Notes: generated by a model from the sequence alone, not told the origin. Counted from the stretch's first letter, positions 25,829-34,827 are shown. The stretch is 64,000 nucleotides of DNA from Ornithinibacillus xuwenensis (GCF_039614845.1 NZ_JBDIML010000002.1:496001-560000), one strand, 5' to 3'. Program-made: numbers and translations.

Positions 25829-25855
25829 CTCATTTTTATGAGGGATTCTCTCATA
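25829..25855 (+). promoter_or_regulatory. Operator-like triple half-site before the alanine symporter
   Basis: Alternating half-sites CTCAT (25829-25833), ATGAG (25838-25842) and CTCATA (25850-25855) form two overlapping palindromes: CTCAT-N4-ATGAG and TATGAG-N7-CTCATA. They lie 61-87 bp before the symporter start. The binding protein is unknown. Confidence 0.35.
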
Positions 25856-25915
25856 TTTGGTTATGCTATCTAATAGGAATAGAATGAATATCTTTTTCCT
25901 GGAAGGAGAGAAATT

Positions 25916-27337
25916 GTGAGTTTCTTAGAAGATATAATAGGTTATGCAAATGATGTACTTTGGTCTTATGTCTTAATTATTGTCTTAATTGGTTTAGGTT
26001 TATATTTTACAATACGGTCAGGTTTCGTACAATTTTTGAACTTCCCAGAAATGTTGCGTGTTATTTTTGATAAGCGTGCAATAAATGCCTCTGGGAAAAA
26101 AGGAACCTCATCCTTTCAAGCATTTGCAATAAGTGCTGCCTCAAGAGTAGGTACTGGAAATCTAGCTGGGGTTGCATCTGCAGTAGCAATCGGGGGTCCT
26201 GGTGCTGTTTTCTGGATGTGGATTATTGCCCTGCTTGGTGCTGCATCTGGATTTGTTGAAAGCACATTAGCACAAGTGTATAAGGTGCCAGAGAAAACGC
26301 AATATCGAGGTGGCCCTGCGTACTATATGGAGAAGGGGCTAAAGAACCGGTGGTTAGGTATTATCTTTGCCATCACCATTACCTTCACGTATGGACTGGT
26401 ATTTAATTCCGTGCAATCGAACACAATTAGTTTAGCGTTTGAAGGGGAATTTGCAGTTGATGGAAGTATTGTGGCTATTGTTTTACTTGTCTTAACAGCT
26501 GCCGTAATATTTGGCGGAATTAAGAGTATTGCAAATGTATCTCAAATAATCGTTCCAATTATGGCTATTCTTTATCTTGTCATTGCCTTCTATGTTGTTA
26601 TCTTAAATTTGGGCTCCATACCAGATATTTTTTCATTAATATTTGCAAACGCCTTCGGAATTAGAGAGATAGCAGGTGGCGGATTCGGTGCAGCAATTAT
26701 GATGGGGATTAAACGTGGTCTATTCTCTAATGAAGCGGGTATGGGTAGTGCGCCTAACGCAGCAGCAACTGCAGAAGTATCCCATCCTGTCAAACAAGGC
26801 TTAATTCAAGCGTTTGGTGTGTTTTTTGACACATTACTTATATGTAGTGCTACAGCATTCATTATTATTTCAGCTGGAGGCTATGAAGGAAGTAAACTAG
26901 ATGGTATTCAAATCACTCAAAATGCTTTCACACAGCATATTGGCGATTGGGCAGGAGCCTTTCTTGCTATTGCGATCTTCTTATTTGCTTACAGTTCAAT
27001 CTTAGGAAATTATTATTATGGTGAAAGTAATATAGGCTATATAAAAGATAGCCCAGGATGGCTGTTAGTTTATCGGTTAGCTGTATTAGCAATGGTTGCT
27101 TTTGGAGCAATTGCTAGCTTCGACTTCGTCTGGGCATTAGCCGATCTAACAATGGCGATTATGGCATTGATTAACCTCTATGCCATAACGAAACTATACA
27201 AAATTGTGCACCGTGTATTAAAAGACTATCGCGATCAGCGAAAAGCTGGAAAAGATCCTGTATTTACTCGAGATATTTTAGAAGATTCTAGTGGAGTAGA
27301 ATATTGGGAATCTGGTCAAGTTAAGGGGAAAGAGTAA
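25916..27337 (+). CDS. Alanine/glycine:cation symporter (AGCS family)
   Basis: Sodium-coupled amino-acid importer with about 10-11 membrane helices, 473 residues. Family motifs are visible: GTGNLAGVASAVAIGGPGAVFWMW early, FGGIKSIANVS in the middle and GMGSAPNAAATAEVSHPVKQG. GTG start at 25916 with GGAAGGAGAG upstream. Single gene with its own terminator. Substrate alanine or glycine by family; exact specificity unknown. Confidence 0.92.
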   Translation: MSFLEDIIGYANDVLWSYVLIIVLIGLGLYFTIRSGFVQFLNFPEMLRVIFDKRAINASGKKGTSSFQAFAISAASRVGTGNLAGVASAVAIGGPGAVFWMWIIALLGAASGFVESTLAQVYKVPEKTQYRGGPAYYMEKGLKNRWLGIIFAITITFTYGLVFNSVQSNTISLAFEGEFAVDGSIVAIVLLVLTAAVIFGGIKSIANVSQIIVPIMAILYLVIAFYVVILNLGSIPDIFSLIFANAFGIREIAGGGFGAAIMMGIKRGLFSNEAGMGSAPNAAATAEVSHPVKQGLIQAFGVFFDTLLICSATAFIIISAGGYEGSKLDGIQITQNAFTQHIGDWAGAFLAIAIFLFAYSSILGNYYYGESNIGYIKDSPGWLLVYRLAVLAMVAFGAIASFDFVWALADLTMAIMALINLYAITKLYKIVHRVLKDYRDQRKAGKDPVFTRDILEDSSGVEYWESGQVKGKE

Positions 27338-27353
27338 AGAGTGAGTAGAATTT

Positions 27354-27398
27354 AGGCTATCTCAAAGGCATGCAAACCTTTTTGAGATAGCCTTTTTT
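27354..27398 (+). terminator. Terminator after AGCS symporter
   Basis: 13-bp stem AGGCTATCTCAAA/TTTGAGATAGCCT followed by a T-run. Confidence 0.9.
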
Positions 27399-27413
27399 AT
27401 TGGTTGGCATTAT

Positions 27414-28505
27414 TTATGATTTATATCGTTTGCGAAAAGGAAAATTATATATCAATAGTATTACTCCAATGAGCGATTGGATTAAAAATACAGGTGAATA
27501 ATTAATGTCACCATAGTAGTGTAAAGGTCCGTATGGCGATAATGTACTATTCCGTAATAGAAAGGTTTGATAATGATTCCGCTCGGTAAATTTAAATGAT
27601 TCCGTTACCTTCATACCAGTCTCATCAAATTGATAATACGAATACGCAAGATCCTCAAGCTTTGCGGATGAAGTGCTAATTTTCTCAGGAGTGTTTTTTA
27701 GCATGACGATAAAAAGTTCTTTGTCCTTCGAATTATCATGTAAAGAGATGAAAGAAATCTGTCCATAATATCGTCCAAGACCTTCCCATTCAGTGCGAAT
27801 AGGGTTTTCGTATAAAGTAGCAACTTCCTGATCATTAACAAGAACAGATAAATCACCAAGTATTACTTTGTTTTCCCATTGATCGAAATAAGGTTTCCGA
27901 TTCTTTGGTATTACTTCCTCAATGGATATGGTAAACTCACCTATTGTATAGATAGGAGTGAGAGATGGATTGCTACTGAAGTGAGTTAATATTTCATAAT
28001 CATGCTTCAATTGCTTTTCCTTCAAAAATTCCATTGCTGTTAAAGTGGAATAAGGGATACTAATAAAAAATAAGACCGTACCACTACTAAATAGTAATGT
28101 CTTAGAAGTGAATTTTTTAAAACGTATGAGCTCATCAAATATCCAAAAGAAAATCAGAACGATTAGAGCTACAAATAGGCTCCCATTAATCTCAACTAAA
28201 AATAAGTGATAGAAAATGTTGCTTGGGAAAAAGATACCATACAATACACCGAAAACAAGATGAATAAGGAAGGCAAATAACGAGCGTACCTTACCAATCA
28301 TATTTTTTGTAATAAAATCTGAAAGAAGTGTAGCTACTATTGCATATAGAAGGAGTGGAGATGGTAACCATATAGTTTCAAGTATAAATCCCAAGCTGTT
28401 CCATAAGATAAAATCGCCTTGATTCTGTAGTGATACAAGAACTAATGCGGATGTAAGACCGAATATATATCCAAAGCATACCGAAACAATTTTCCGTTGA
28501 TACAC
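27414..28505 (-). CDS. Membrane protein of unknown function
   Basis: 363 residues from a GTG at 28505, which has AGAGGGG about 9 bases upstream (a GTG at 28514 is the alternative). Four to five membrane helices occupy the first 165 residues, then a soluble domain of about 165 residues with alternating strands (ISIEEVIPKNRKPYFDQW, LFIVMLKNTP), and a last helix (VFLIQSLIGVILLIYNF) before a basic tail. The soluble domain is probably extracellular given the even helix count, but this is inference. No recognised family. Divergent from the hut promoter. Confidence 0.65.
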   Translation of the reverse strand: MYQRKIVSVCFGYIFGLTSALVLVSLQNQGDFILWNSLGFILETIWLPSPLLLYAIVATLLSDFITKNMIGKVRSLFAFLIHLVFGVLYGIFFPSNIFYHLFLVEINGSLFVALIVLIFFWIFDELIRFKKFTSKTLLFSSGTVLFFISIPYSTLTAMEFLKEKQLKHDYEILTHFSSNPSLTPIYTIGEFTISIEEVIPKNRKPYFDQWENKVILGDLSVLVNDQEVATLYENPIRTEWEGLGRYYGQISFISLHDNSKDKELFIVMLKNTPEKISTSSAKLEDLAYSYYQFDETGMKVTESFKFTERNHYQTFLLRNSTLSPYGPLHYYGDINYSPVFLIQSLIGVILLIYNFPFRKRYKS

Positions 28506-28579
28506 ACGATTCACCCCTCTAATAGTATCTATTTACTTCATACTACTCTAAGCTTACCTGTTTTCATATTGAAAAACTA

Positions 28580-28608
28580 TTGAATTATTATTAGGAAGCG
28601 CTTACAAT
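28580..28608 (+). promoter_or_regulatory. SigA promoter of the hut operon
   Basis: TTGAAT (28580-28585), exactly 17 bp, TACAAT (28603-28608). Predicted start near 28615, giving a leader of about 155 nt before hutH. Confidence 0.7.
28592..28606 (+). promoter_or_regulatory. Candidate cre (CcpA) site overlapping the hut -10
   Basis: TAGGAAGCGCTTACA matches WTGNAANCGNWNNCW with one mismatch and covers the spacer and -10 box, a repression position. The B. subtilis hut operon is known to be under CcpA control. Confidence 0.6.
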
Positions 28609-28646
28609 GTAAATAATACGAAAATTTAAATAAAAGAGGTGCAGGA

Positions 28647-28790
28647 ATGAGTATCATTCACGCGCATTTTAATCAAAAGCAAAATATGCAAGGAGGCTTG
28701 GTTTTATACAAAGCCTCCTTTTTCAATGCGCACTTTATCTTAGTAAAGCACTGCTTTGGAGGTGTATCAAATGGTACTGTTAACTGGTAA
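28647..28790 (+). CDS. hut leader peptide (47 codons) running through the attenuator
   Basis: ATG at 28647 with a good ribosome site (AAGAGGTG, 5-base spacing) opens a 47-codon frame beginning MSIIHAHFNQ and ending with TAA at 28788-28790. It reads right through the hairpin at 28690-28724 and overlaps the first 20 bases of hutH in another frame. Four histidines: residues 5 and 7 before the hairpin, 29 and 35 after it. Layout suggests a regulatory leader peptide whose translation affects the hairpin. It is not similar to HutP. Translation is predicted only. Confidence 0.5.
   Translation: MSIIHAHFNQKQNMQGGLVLYKASFFNAHFILVKHCFGGVSNGTVNW
28690..28724 (+). terminator. Attenuator-like hairpin in the hut leader
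   Basis: Perfect 10-bp stem AAGGAGGCTT/AAGCCTCCTT with an 11-base loop and a U-run (five T, two of them in the stem), between the hut promoter and hutH. No gene ends before it, so it acts in the leader. The 3' arm (CCTCC) could alternatively pair with the hutH ribosome site GGAGG. Confidence 0.7.
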
Positions 28791-30297
28791 TTCATTATCA
28801 TTAGAGGATATAGAGAAGGTTGTTTATCACGACGAACCAGTTGGGTTATGTGAATTACAAAAAAATAGGATTGACCAAAACCGTCAGACAGTGGAAAGTA
28901 TGCTGACTGATAAAACAATTATGTATGGCATCAATACAGGGTTTGGCAAATTTAGTGATGTTCTAATAGGTGAGTCAGATTTAGAATCTCTTCAGTTAAA
29001 TTTAATTCACTCCCACGCATGTGGTGTAGGTAATCCATTTGATGAAAGGATTAGTAGGGCAATGCTATTGCTTCGTGCCAATGCATTAGCTCAGGGCTAC
29101 TCCGGGGTGAGATCAGAATTAGTGGAACAATTTTTACATCTGATTAATGCTAAAATTCATCCTGTTATTCCTGAGCAGGGATCACTCGGAGCTAGTGGAG
29201 ACTTAGCGCCACTTTCACATTTAGCCCTTGTATTGCTTGGAGAGGGTGAGGTGTATTATGAAGGAAAACGTATCGAGACACAGATTGCCTTCCAAAAAGA
29301 AGGGCTTCAAGCAATTACATTAAAAGCAAAGGAAGGTTTAGCACTTATTAATGGAACACAAGCGATGACGGCTGTTGGCGTTATCAGCTATCTAGAGATG
29401 AAGAAATTATTGTATCAAAGTGAAGTAACTGCAGCAATGACGTTAGAAGGTCTAAATGGGATTATCGATGCATTTGATCAAAACTTGCACAGAGTACGTG
29501 GCCATGTAGAACAAATGGCTGTTGCAGAGAGAATTCGAGAGATGCTTCTAGATAGCAGGCTGACAACTTCTCAAGGAGAATTGCGTGTCCAAGATGCCTA
29601 TTCGTTACGATGTATTCCGCAGGTGCTTGGCGCATGCTGGCAGACCTTTCACTATGCAGAAGAAAAGCTTACAACAGAAATTAATGCTGTAACAGACAAT
29701 CCATTAATTTTTTCGGAGTCCAATCAAGTCATCTCGGGTGGTAATTTTCATGGACAACCAATTGCATTTGCAATGGACTTTTTAAAGCTAGGAATTGCAG
29801 AGTTAGCGAATATTTCTGAAAGAAGAATTGAACGTCTTGTGAATCCGCAATTAAATGATCTTCCGCCTTTCTTAAGTCCAAATCCTGGTCTGGAGTCAGG
29901 TGCGATGATTATGCAGTATAGTGCAGCTTCACTAGTGTCGGAAAATAAAACGTTAGCACACCCAGCAAGTGTTGATTCCATCCCATCCTCAGCAAACCAA
30001 GAAGATCATGTAAGTATGGGAACAATTGCTGCTCGCCATGCCCTAATGATGCTCCAGAATACAAGACGTGTTATCGCCATAGAATTAATATGCGCTATGC
30101 AGGCGGTCGAGTATAGAGGAATTGAAAAAATGGCTGAAGATACGCGGAAGTGGTATGACCAAGCTAGAAAGATTGTTTCAAGTATTAGAAAGGATCGGAT
30201 TTTCGCAACGGATATAGAAAACTTAACAGCTTGGTTAAAAAATTCTGGAGATAGTTCTGTCGAATTAAAAAATAGAGAGGTGGAGGTATATGAATAA
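28771..30297 (+). CDS. hutH: Histidine ammonia-lyase
   Basis: First enzyme of histidine degradation, turning L-histidine into urocanate and ammonia. 508 residues. The MIO cofactor triad Ala141-Ser142-Gly143 is in GSLGASGDLAPLSH; active-site Tyr in MYGINTGFGKF. ATG at 28771 follows GGAGGTG; the TTG at 28756 overlaps that site. The end overlaps hutU by 8 bases, so the hut genes are coupled. In B. subtilis hutP precedes hutH; here no hutP is present and a leader peptide with a hairpin takes its place. Confidence 0.96.
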   Translation: MVLLTGNSLSLEDIEKVVYHDEPVGLCELQKNRIDQNRQTVESMLTDKTIMYGINTGFGKFSDVLIGESDLESLQLNLIHSHACGVGNPFDERISRAMLLLRANALAQGYSGVRSELVEQFLHLINAKIHPVIPEQGSLGASGDLAPLSHLALVLLGEGEVYYEGKRIETQIAFQKEGLQAITLKAKEGLALINGTQAMTAVGVISYLEMKKLLYQSEVTAAMTLEGLNGIIDAFDQNLHRVRGHVEQMAVAERIREMLLDSRLTTSQGELRVQDAYSLRCIPQVLGACWQTFHYAEEKLTTEINAVTDNPLIFSESNQVISGGNFHGQPIAFAMDFLKLGIAELANISERRIERLVNPQLNDLPPFLSPNPGLESGAMIMQYSAASLVSENKTLAHPASVDSIPSSANQEDHVSMGTIAARHALMMLQNTRRVIAIELICAMQAVEYRGIEKMAEDTRKWYDQARKIVSSIRKDRIFATDIENLTAWLKNSGDSSVELKNREVEVYE

Positions 30298-31942
30298 TAT
30301 GCAAATTCGTGCTAAGAAAGGATTGGAATTAGAATGTAAGGGCTGGGAGCAAGAAGCTGCTCTTCGTATGCTTTATAACAACTTAGACCCAGAAGTCGCA
30401 GAGAATCCGGAAGATTTAGTGGTTTATGGTGGAATTGGTAAAGCAGCACGAAATTGGGATGCTTTTCAAGCAATTGTTAATACACTTCGAAACCTTGAAA
30501 ATGATGAAACAATGCTAGTGCAATCAGGAAAACCAGTTGGTGTATTCAAAACGCATCGTCATGCACCGAGGGTTCTTTTAGCAAATTCTGTACTGGTACC
30601 GAAATGGGCCAACTGGGAGCATTTTCATGAACTCGATCAAAAAGGGTTGATGATGTATGGACAGATGACTGCTGGAAGCTGGATTTATATCGGTACACAG
30701 GGGATATTACAAGGAACTTATGAAACCTTCTCAGCTGTTGCCAAAAAGCATTTTGGTGGTTCACTGAAGGGAACGATTACATTAACAGCTGGACTAGGTG
30801 GTATGGGTGGTGCACAACCACTTGCGGTTACCATGAACGAAGGTGTCGTGATTGCGGTAGAGGTGGATAGAAGTAGAATTGAGAAGCGACTAAAAACAAA
30901 GTATTGCGATGTCATGACCGAGAGTGTTGATGAGGCAATTACATTAGCGCAAGAAGCAAAGCAAGAGGGGAGAGCATTATCGATTGCGTTATTAGGTAAT
31001 GCAGCAGAGGTCCACTATGAATTGTTACAAGCAACGGTACAAATTGATATTGTAACAGATCAAACGTCTGCACATGATCCATTAAATGGGTATATTCCAA
31101 TTGGTTACACAGTTGAAGAAGCAGTAGCGCTTCGTAAAGCAGATCCAGAAAAATACAAGACACTTACAAAGCAAAGTATGGCTAAGCATGTAGATGCCAT
31201 GTTAATGTATCAAAAAAGAGGCTCCGTTGTATTTGATTACGGAAACAATATCCGCCAGGTTGCAAAGGATGAGGGCATTAAGCATGCCTTTGATTTTCCG
31301 GGATTTGTTCCAGCCTATATTCGTCCGTTATTCTGTGAAGGAAAGGGCCCGTTTCGTTGGGCAGCCTTGTCAGGAGATCCAGCAGATATTTATCGAACAG
31401 ATCAATTGATCAAGGAGCTTTTTCCAGAAAATGAAGCACTAAATCGCTGGATTGATATGGCACAGGAGCGTGTCGCGTTTCAAGGGCTTCCATCAAGAAT
31501 ATGCTGGCTTGGTTATGGGGAGCGAGTGAAAATGGGCCTAGCAATCAATGATCTAGTTAGAAAGGGCGAACTAAAGGCACCAATTGTTATCGGGCGAGAT
31601 CATTTAGATTGTGGTTCAGTAGCTTCACCAAATCGGGAAACCGAGGCGATGAAGGATGGCAGTGATGCAGTTGGGGACTGGGCAGTCTTAAATGCCTTAA
31701 TTAATACTGCAGCAGGAGGATCATGGATTTCGTTTCATCATGGGGGAGGAGTAGGTATTGGGTATTCCTTACATGCTGGAATGGTTGCTGTTGCGGATGG
31801 GACAGATTTGGCACAGGAAAGACTAGAACGAGTTCTCACGACTGATCCAGGTATGGGAATTATTCGACACGCAGATGCAGGCTATGATATGGCACAAGAT
31901 TTTGCGAAGGATCACGATATTACGATTCCAATGCAAAAATAA
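30290..31942 (+). CDS. hutU: Urocanate hydratase
   Basis: Second step of the pathway: adds water to urocanate to give imidazolonepropionate, using tightly bound NAD+. 550 residues, normal length. TAGLGGMGGAQPLAVTMNEG contains the NAD-binding loop; the active-site Cys region appears in FCEGKGPFRWAALSGDPADIYRTD, and DHLDCGSVASPNRETEAMKDGSDAVGDW is invariant in the family. ATG at 30290 inside the end of hutH, with GAGGTGGAGG upstream. Confidence 0.96.
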   Translation: MNNMQIRAKKGLELECKGWEQEAALRMLYNNLDPEVAENPEDLVVYGGIGKAARNWDAFQAIVNTLRNLENDETMLVQSGKPVGVFKTHRHAPRVLLANSVLVPKWANWEHFHELDQKGLMMYGQMTAGSWIYIGTQGILQGTYETFSAVAKKHFGGSLKGTITLTAGLGGMGGAQPLAVTMNEGVVIAVEVDRSRIEKRLKTKYCDVMTESVDEAITLAQEAKQEGRALSIALLGNAAEVHYELLQATVQIDIVTDQTSAHDPLNGYIPIGYTVEEAVALRKADPEKYKTLTKQSMAKHVDAMLMYQKRGSVVFDYGNNIRQVAKDEGIKHAFDFPGFVPAYIRPLFCEGKGPFRWAALSGDPADIYRTDQLIKELFPENEALNRWIDMAQERVAFQGLPSRICWLGYGERVKMGLAINDLVRKGELKAPIVIGRDHLDCGSVASPNRETEAMKDGSDAVGDWAVLNALINTAAGGSWISFHHGGGVGIGYSLHAGMVAVADGTDLAQERLERVLTTDPGMGIIRHADAGYDMAQDFAKDHDITIPMQK

Positions 31943-31954
31943 GGGGGGAACGAA

Positions 31955-33208
31955 ATGGAAGTAGATATTCTTATTACTAATATTGGTCAGCTATTACCAA
32001 TGGATAAAAAGGGCCCAGTTAAAGGCGCTGATATGGGCGAATTAACCGTCTGGAATGATGCGGCGGTTGGTATTAAGGGAGAGCAAGTAGTCTGGATAGG
32101 TTCATCGAAGGAAGCTAAGATTTTAAAGGCTTCTCAAACGATAGATGCAAATGGAAAACTAGTAACGCCGGGTTTAGTTGAGCCACATACACATTTAGTT
32201 TTTGGCGGTTCTAGAGAAGAAGAGATGGCTCTAAAGCAACAGGGTGTCCCATATTTAGACATATTAAAGCAGGGTGGAGGAATCCTTTCGACCGTAACCG
32301 CTACACAAGAGGCCTCACAGGAGGATTTATTAGAAAAGGCGTTATTTCATTTGGATCGAATGGCGATGCACGGTATAACGACAGTGGAGGCAAAAAGTGG
32401 TTATGGATTAAACCATGAAACAGAGTTAAAACAGCTAAGAGTTGCGAAAGAAGCAGGTAAACAACATCCAATTGATATCGTATCCACCTTTTTAGGAGCA
32501 CATGCGATACCGACAAACTATAAGGAAGAGCCAGAGGCATTCCTGGACTATATGAGCGAGCTATTCGATGTAATAAAACAGGAAAATCTAGCAGAATTTA
32601 TTGATATCTTTACTGAAACAGGCGTGTTTTCAGTGGTTCAATCCAGACGCTATCTACTAAAGGCAAAGGAGAAGGGTTTTGGGTTGAAAATCCATGCCGA
32701 TGAAATCGATCCCCTAGGTGGGACGGAGCTAGCTGTTGAACTTGGAGCAATAAGCGGTGATCATTTAGCAGTAACCTCTGATGAAGGCATTCAGAAGCTA
32801 GCAAACTCAAACACGATAGGTGTTATTTTACCAGGTACTAGCTTTTACCTTGGGAAGGATGATTATGCTAGAGCTCGTGAAATGATTGATGCAGGGGCTG
32901 CTATTGCTATTTCAACTGACTTTAATCCAGGGAGCTCTGTGACGGAAAACCTGCAGCTCATCATGTCTATTGCGGCCTTAAAATTAAAGATGTCGCCAGA
33001 AGAAATCTGGCATGCGGTCACCATTAATGCCGCACACGCTATTGGACGCGGAGGAGAAGCGGGAATGATTGCAATCGGGAAAAAAGCGGATATTGTTCTC
33101 TGGGATGCTCCAAACTACAAGTATATCCCGTATCATTATGGTGTTAATCATACGAATACCGTTATTAAATCAGGAGAGATAATCTATGAAAGGCAGGCGA
33201 TTCGATGA
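31955..33208 (+). CDS. hutI: Imidazolonepropionase
   Basis: Third step: opens the imidazolone ring to formiminoglutamate. Metal-dependent amidohydrolase of 417 residues. Metal ligands: the HxH in PGLVEPHTHLVFGGSREEE, His in LGAHAIP, His in LKIHADEIDPLGG, and Asp in ISTDFNPGS. ATG at 31955 after GGGGGGAA. It overlaps hutG by 4 bases (ATGA), a sign of translational coupling. Confidence 0.95.
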   Translation: MEVDILITNIGQLLPMDKKGPVKGADMGELTVWNDAAVGIKGEQVVWIGSSKEAKILKASQTIDANGKLVTPGLVEPHTHLVFGGSREEEMALKQQGVPYLDILKQGGGILSTVTATQEASQEDLLEKALFHLDRMAMHGITTVEAKSGYGLNHETELKQLRVAKEAGKQHPIDIVSTFLGAHAIPTNYKEEPEAFLDYMSELFDVIKQENLAEFIDIFTETGVFSVVQSRRYLLKAKEKGFGLKIHADEIDPLGGTELAVELGAISGDHLAVTSDEGIQKLANSNTIGVILPGTSFYLGKDDYARAREMIDAGAAIAISTDFNPGSSVTENLQLIMSIAALKLKMSPEEIWHAVTINAAHAIGRGGEAGMIAIGKKADIVLWDAPNYKYIPYHYGVNHTNTVIKSGEIIYERQAIR

Positions 33209-34158
33209 CCGACATTCGTCATCTTCGTCCTGCTGGAAAAGCTATCTTTAAGGACCGCTATACGACGAAAGCAAAGGAACTATTAACAGAATGGAATTCT
33301 GGAAAGACTGCTAGATATGGAATGATAGGGTTACCATTATCAAAGCCTTCCATTAGTCATTCGGGAGCAGCATTTGCTCCGAATACAATTCGAGAAGCAT
33401 TACAGAGCTATTCGAATTATTCTGGAGAGAAACAGATAGAGTTAACAGATGAAATCATTGATTTTGGCGACCTGATAATGAATCCAACTGATATTATCGG
33501 CAATCAACAAAGAATTTATGAAGGACTATCGGACATCTTTCAAACGGCTGCAGCCGAAAACTGGCTTTTACTAGGTGGTGACCATTCAGTAAGCTACTCG
33601 GCGATTAAAGCTTTTCAAGAAACACATACTAATGTGGGAATCATTCAATTTGATGCACATCATGATTTACGAAATACAAAAGATGGAGGTCCAACAAATG
33701 GAACGCCATTTCGGAGATTATTAGATGATCAAATCGTATCAGGTGAGAATATCGTTCAAATAGGTATCCGTGATTTTACGAATGCAAAGGCATATCATGA
33801 TTATGCGATGGAACAAGGAATCACCATCTATACGATGGAGGATGTAAGGGAACAGGCGATTTCAACTATCGTGAGAAATGAAATAGATAAATTAAGTAAT
33901 CGAGTAGATGCTGTTTATTTATCCGTTGATATGGATGTATTGGACCAAGCGTTTGCGCCTGGCTGTCCAGCAATAGGTCCTGGTGGAATGAATAGTACAA
34001 CGTTACTACATGCAATAAATAAGGCTGCGCAATATGACATTGTAAAGGCAATGGATATTGTTGAAATTGATCCTACTATCGATTTTCGCAATATGACCAG
34101 TCGAGTAGCGGCCTATGTACTATTGGAATATATGAAAGGTAAAAACTCGCTAATATAA
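33205..34158 (+). CDS. hutG: Formimidoylglutamase
   Basis: Last step of this hut route: hydrolyses formiminoglutamate to glutamate and formamide. Arginase/ureohydrolase fold with two Mn2+, 317 residues. Metal ligands are in LGGDHSVSY, QFDAHHDLR, and SVDMDVLD. The pathway context and the family motif distinguish it from arginase and agmatinase. Starts within the hutI stop codon. No hutM permease follows, unlike B. subtilis. Confidence 0.94.
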   Translation: MTDIRHLRPAGKAIFKDRYTTKAKELLTEWNSGKTARYGMIGLPLSKPSISHSGAAFAPNTIREALQSYSNYSGEKQIELTDEIIDFGDLIMNPTDIIGNQQRIYEGLSDIFQTAAAENWLLLGGDHSVSYSAIKAFQETHTNVGIIQFDAHHDLRNTKDGGPTNGTPFRRLLDDQIVSGENIVQIGIRDFTNAKAYHDYAMEQGITIYTMEDVREQAISTIVRNEIDKLSNRVDAVYLSVDMDVLDQAFAPGCPAIGPGGMNSTTLLHAINKAAQYDIVKAMDIVEIDPTIDFRNMTSRVAAYVLLEYMKGKNSLI

Positions 34159-34190
34159 AAGCGTGGATCATTTATAGGATCCACGCGAAA
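34157..34190 (-). terminator. Hairpin between hutG and the HxlR gene
   Basis: 9-bp perfect stem GCGTGGATC/GATCCACGC. The T-rich side is on the minus strand (CTTTTAT), so it best terminates the leftward regulator gene, but it may also stop hut readthrough. Confidence 0.75.
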
Positions 34191-34192
34191 TT

Positions 34193-34531
34193 CTATTGGC
34201 TATTAGTAATATGCTCGTTTACTTCTTCAGGATTTATCCAATCATCCGCCCATTTTTGAATATCTTCAATAACAGGTCGAAGTGACTGGCCCTTTTTCGA
34301 AAGAGAATATTCAATACGAACTGGGAATTCAGAGTATATTTTGCGTTCAACGATGCCTTCTTTTTCAAGCATTTTTAGACGATCGGAGAGTAATCTTCCA
34401 CTAATCGGTAGGTTTGATTCCATTTCAGAAAAACGTTTTGCTCCGGTTAGCATTTCAAACAATATTAAACCGACCCATCGCTTACTTATAATTTGCATTG
34501 CTTTTTCAAATCGCGGACAGAGCTCACTCAT
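34193..34531 (-). CDS. HxlR-family winged-helix transcription regulator
   Basis: 112 residues from ATG 34531, preceded by GAGGTGAT. Winged helix of the HxlR/DUF24 family: CPRFEKAMQIISKRWVGLILFEMLTG, then GRLLSDRLKMLEKEGIVERKIY. A cysteine near the N-terminus (Cys5) is at the position used for thiol sensing in YodB/HypR-type members; whether it senses here is unknown. A palindrome TTACAAAAAGTAA in its upstream region is a likely autoregulatory operator. Divergent from ampS. Confidence 0.87.
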   Translation of the reverse strand: MSELCPRFEKAMQIISKRWVGLILFEMLTGAKRFSEMESNLPISGRLLSDRLKMLEKEGIVERKIYSEFPVRIEYSLSKKGQSLRPVIEDIQKWADDWINPEEVNEHITNSQ

Positions 34532-34574
34532 GATGATCACCTCATTATTATGGCATCGAAAGCGTTACATTAGC

Positions 34575-34587
34575 TTACAAAAAGTAA
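34575..34587 (-). promoter_or_regulatory. Probable HxlR operator
   Basis: TTACAAAAAGTAA, a perfect palindrome (TTAC-N5-GTAA) 44-56 bp before the regulator's start codon. The same kind of palindrome is typical of HxlR/DUF24 operators. Confidence 0.5.
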
Positions 34588-34634
34588 CCTACAATAATTT
34601 TAACATAACCTTTTCGTTGTGTAAAATACAAGAA

Positions 34635-34663
34635 TTGACATCAAATTGATAAAAGAGTATAAG
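34635..34663 (+). promoter_or_regulatory. Probable SigA promoter of ampS
   Basis: TTGACA (34635-34640), 17-bp spacer, TATAAG (34658-34663). It leaves a leader of about 160 nt before ampS with no obvious structure. Confidence 0.6.
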
Positions 34664-34827
34664 TTATTTGGCTATTTTGTTATTTTGTGAAATAATAACT
34701 GTAAAGTGAAACGACATTCTATATTCGGGAATGTTTGCTGAACAAATTGACCCTTTTCAAAGCGAGAGATGGGACAATATCTAATCGGAAGTGTAACGAA
34801 ATAAATATTTTTATTGGAGGCTATAAA

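Noticed and set aside
28615..28770. hutP gene or HutP-binding UAG array in the hut leader
   Set aside because: No frame resembles HutP. NAG triplets around 28636-28651 are irregular and coincide with the ribosome site, so they are not convincing.
34565..34579. cre-like TGTAACGCTTTCGA on the minus strand near the HxlR start
   Set aside because: The spacing inside the core (AA directly next to CG) does not fit the cre consensus.
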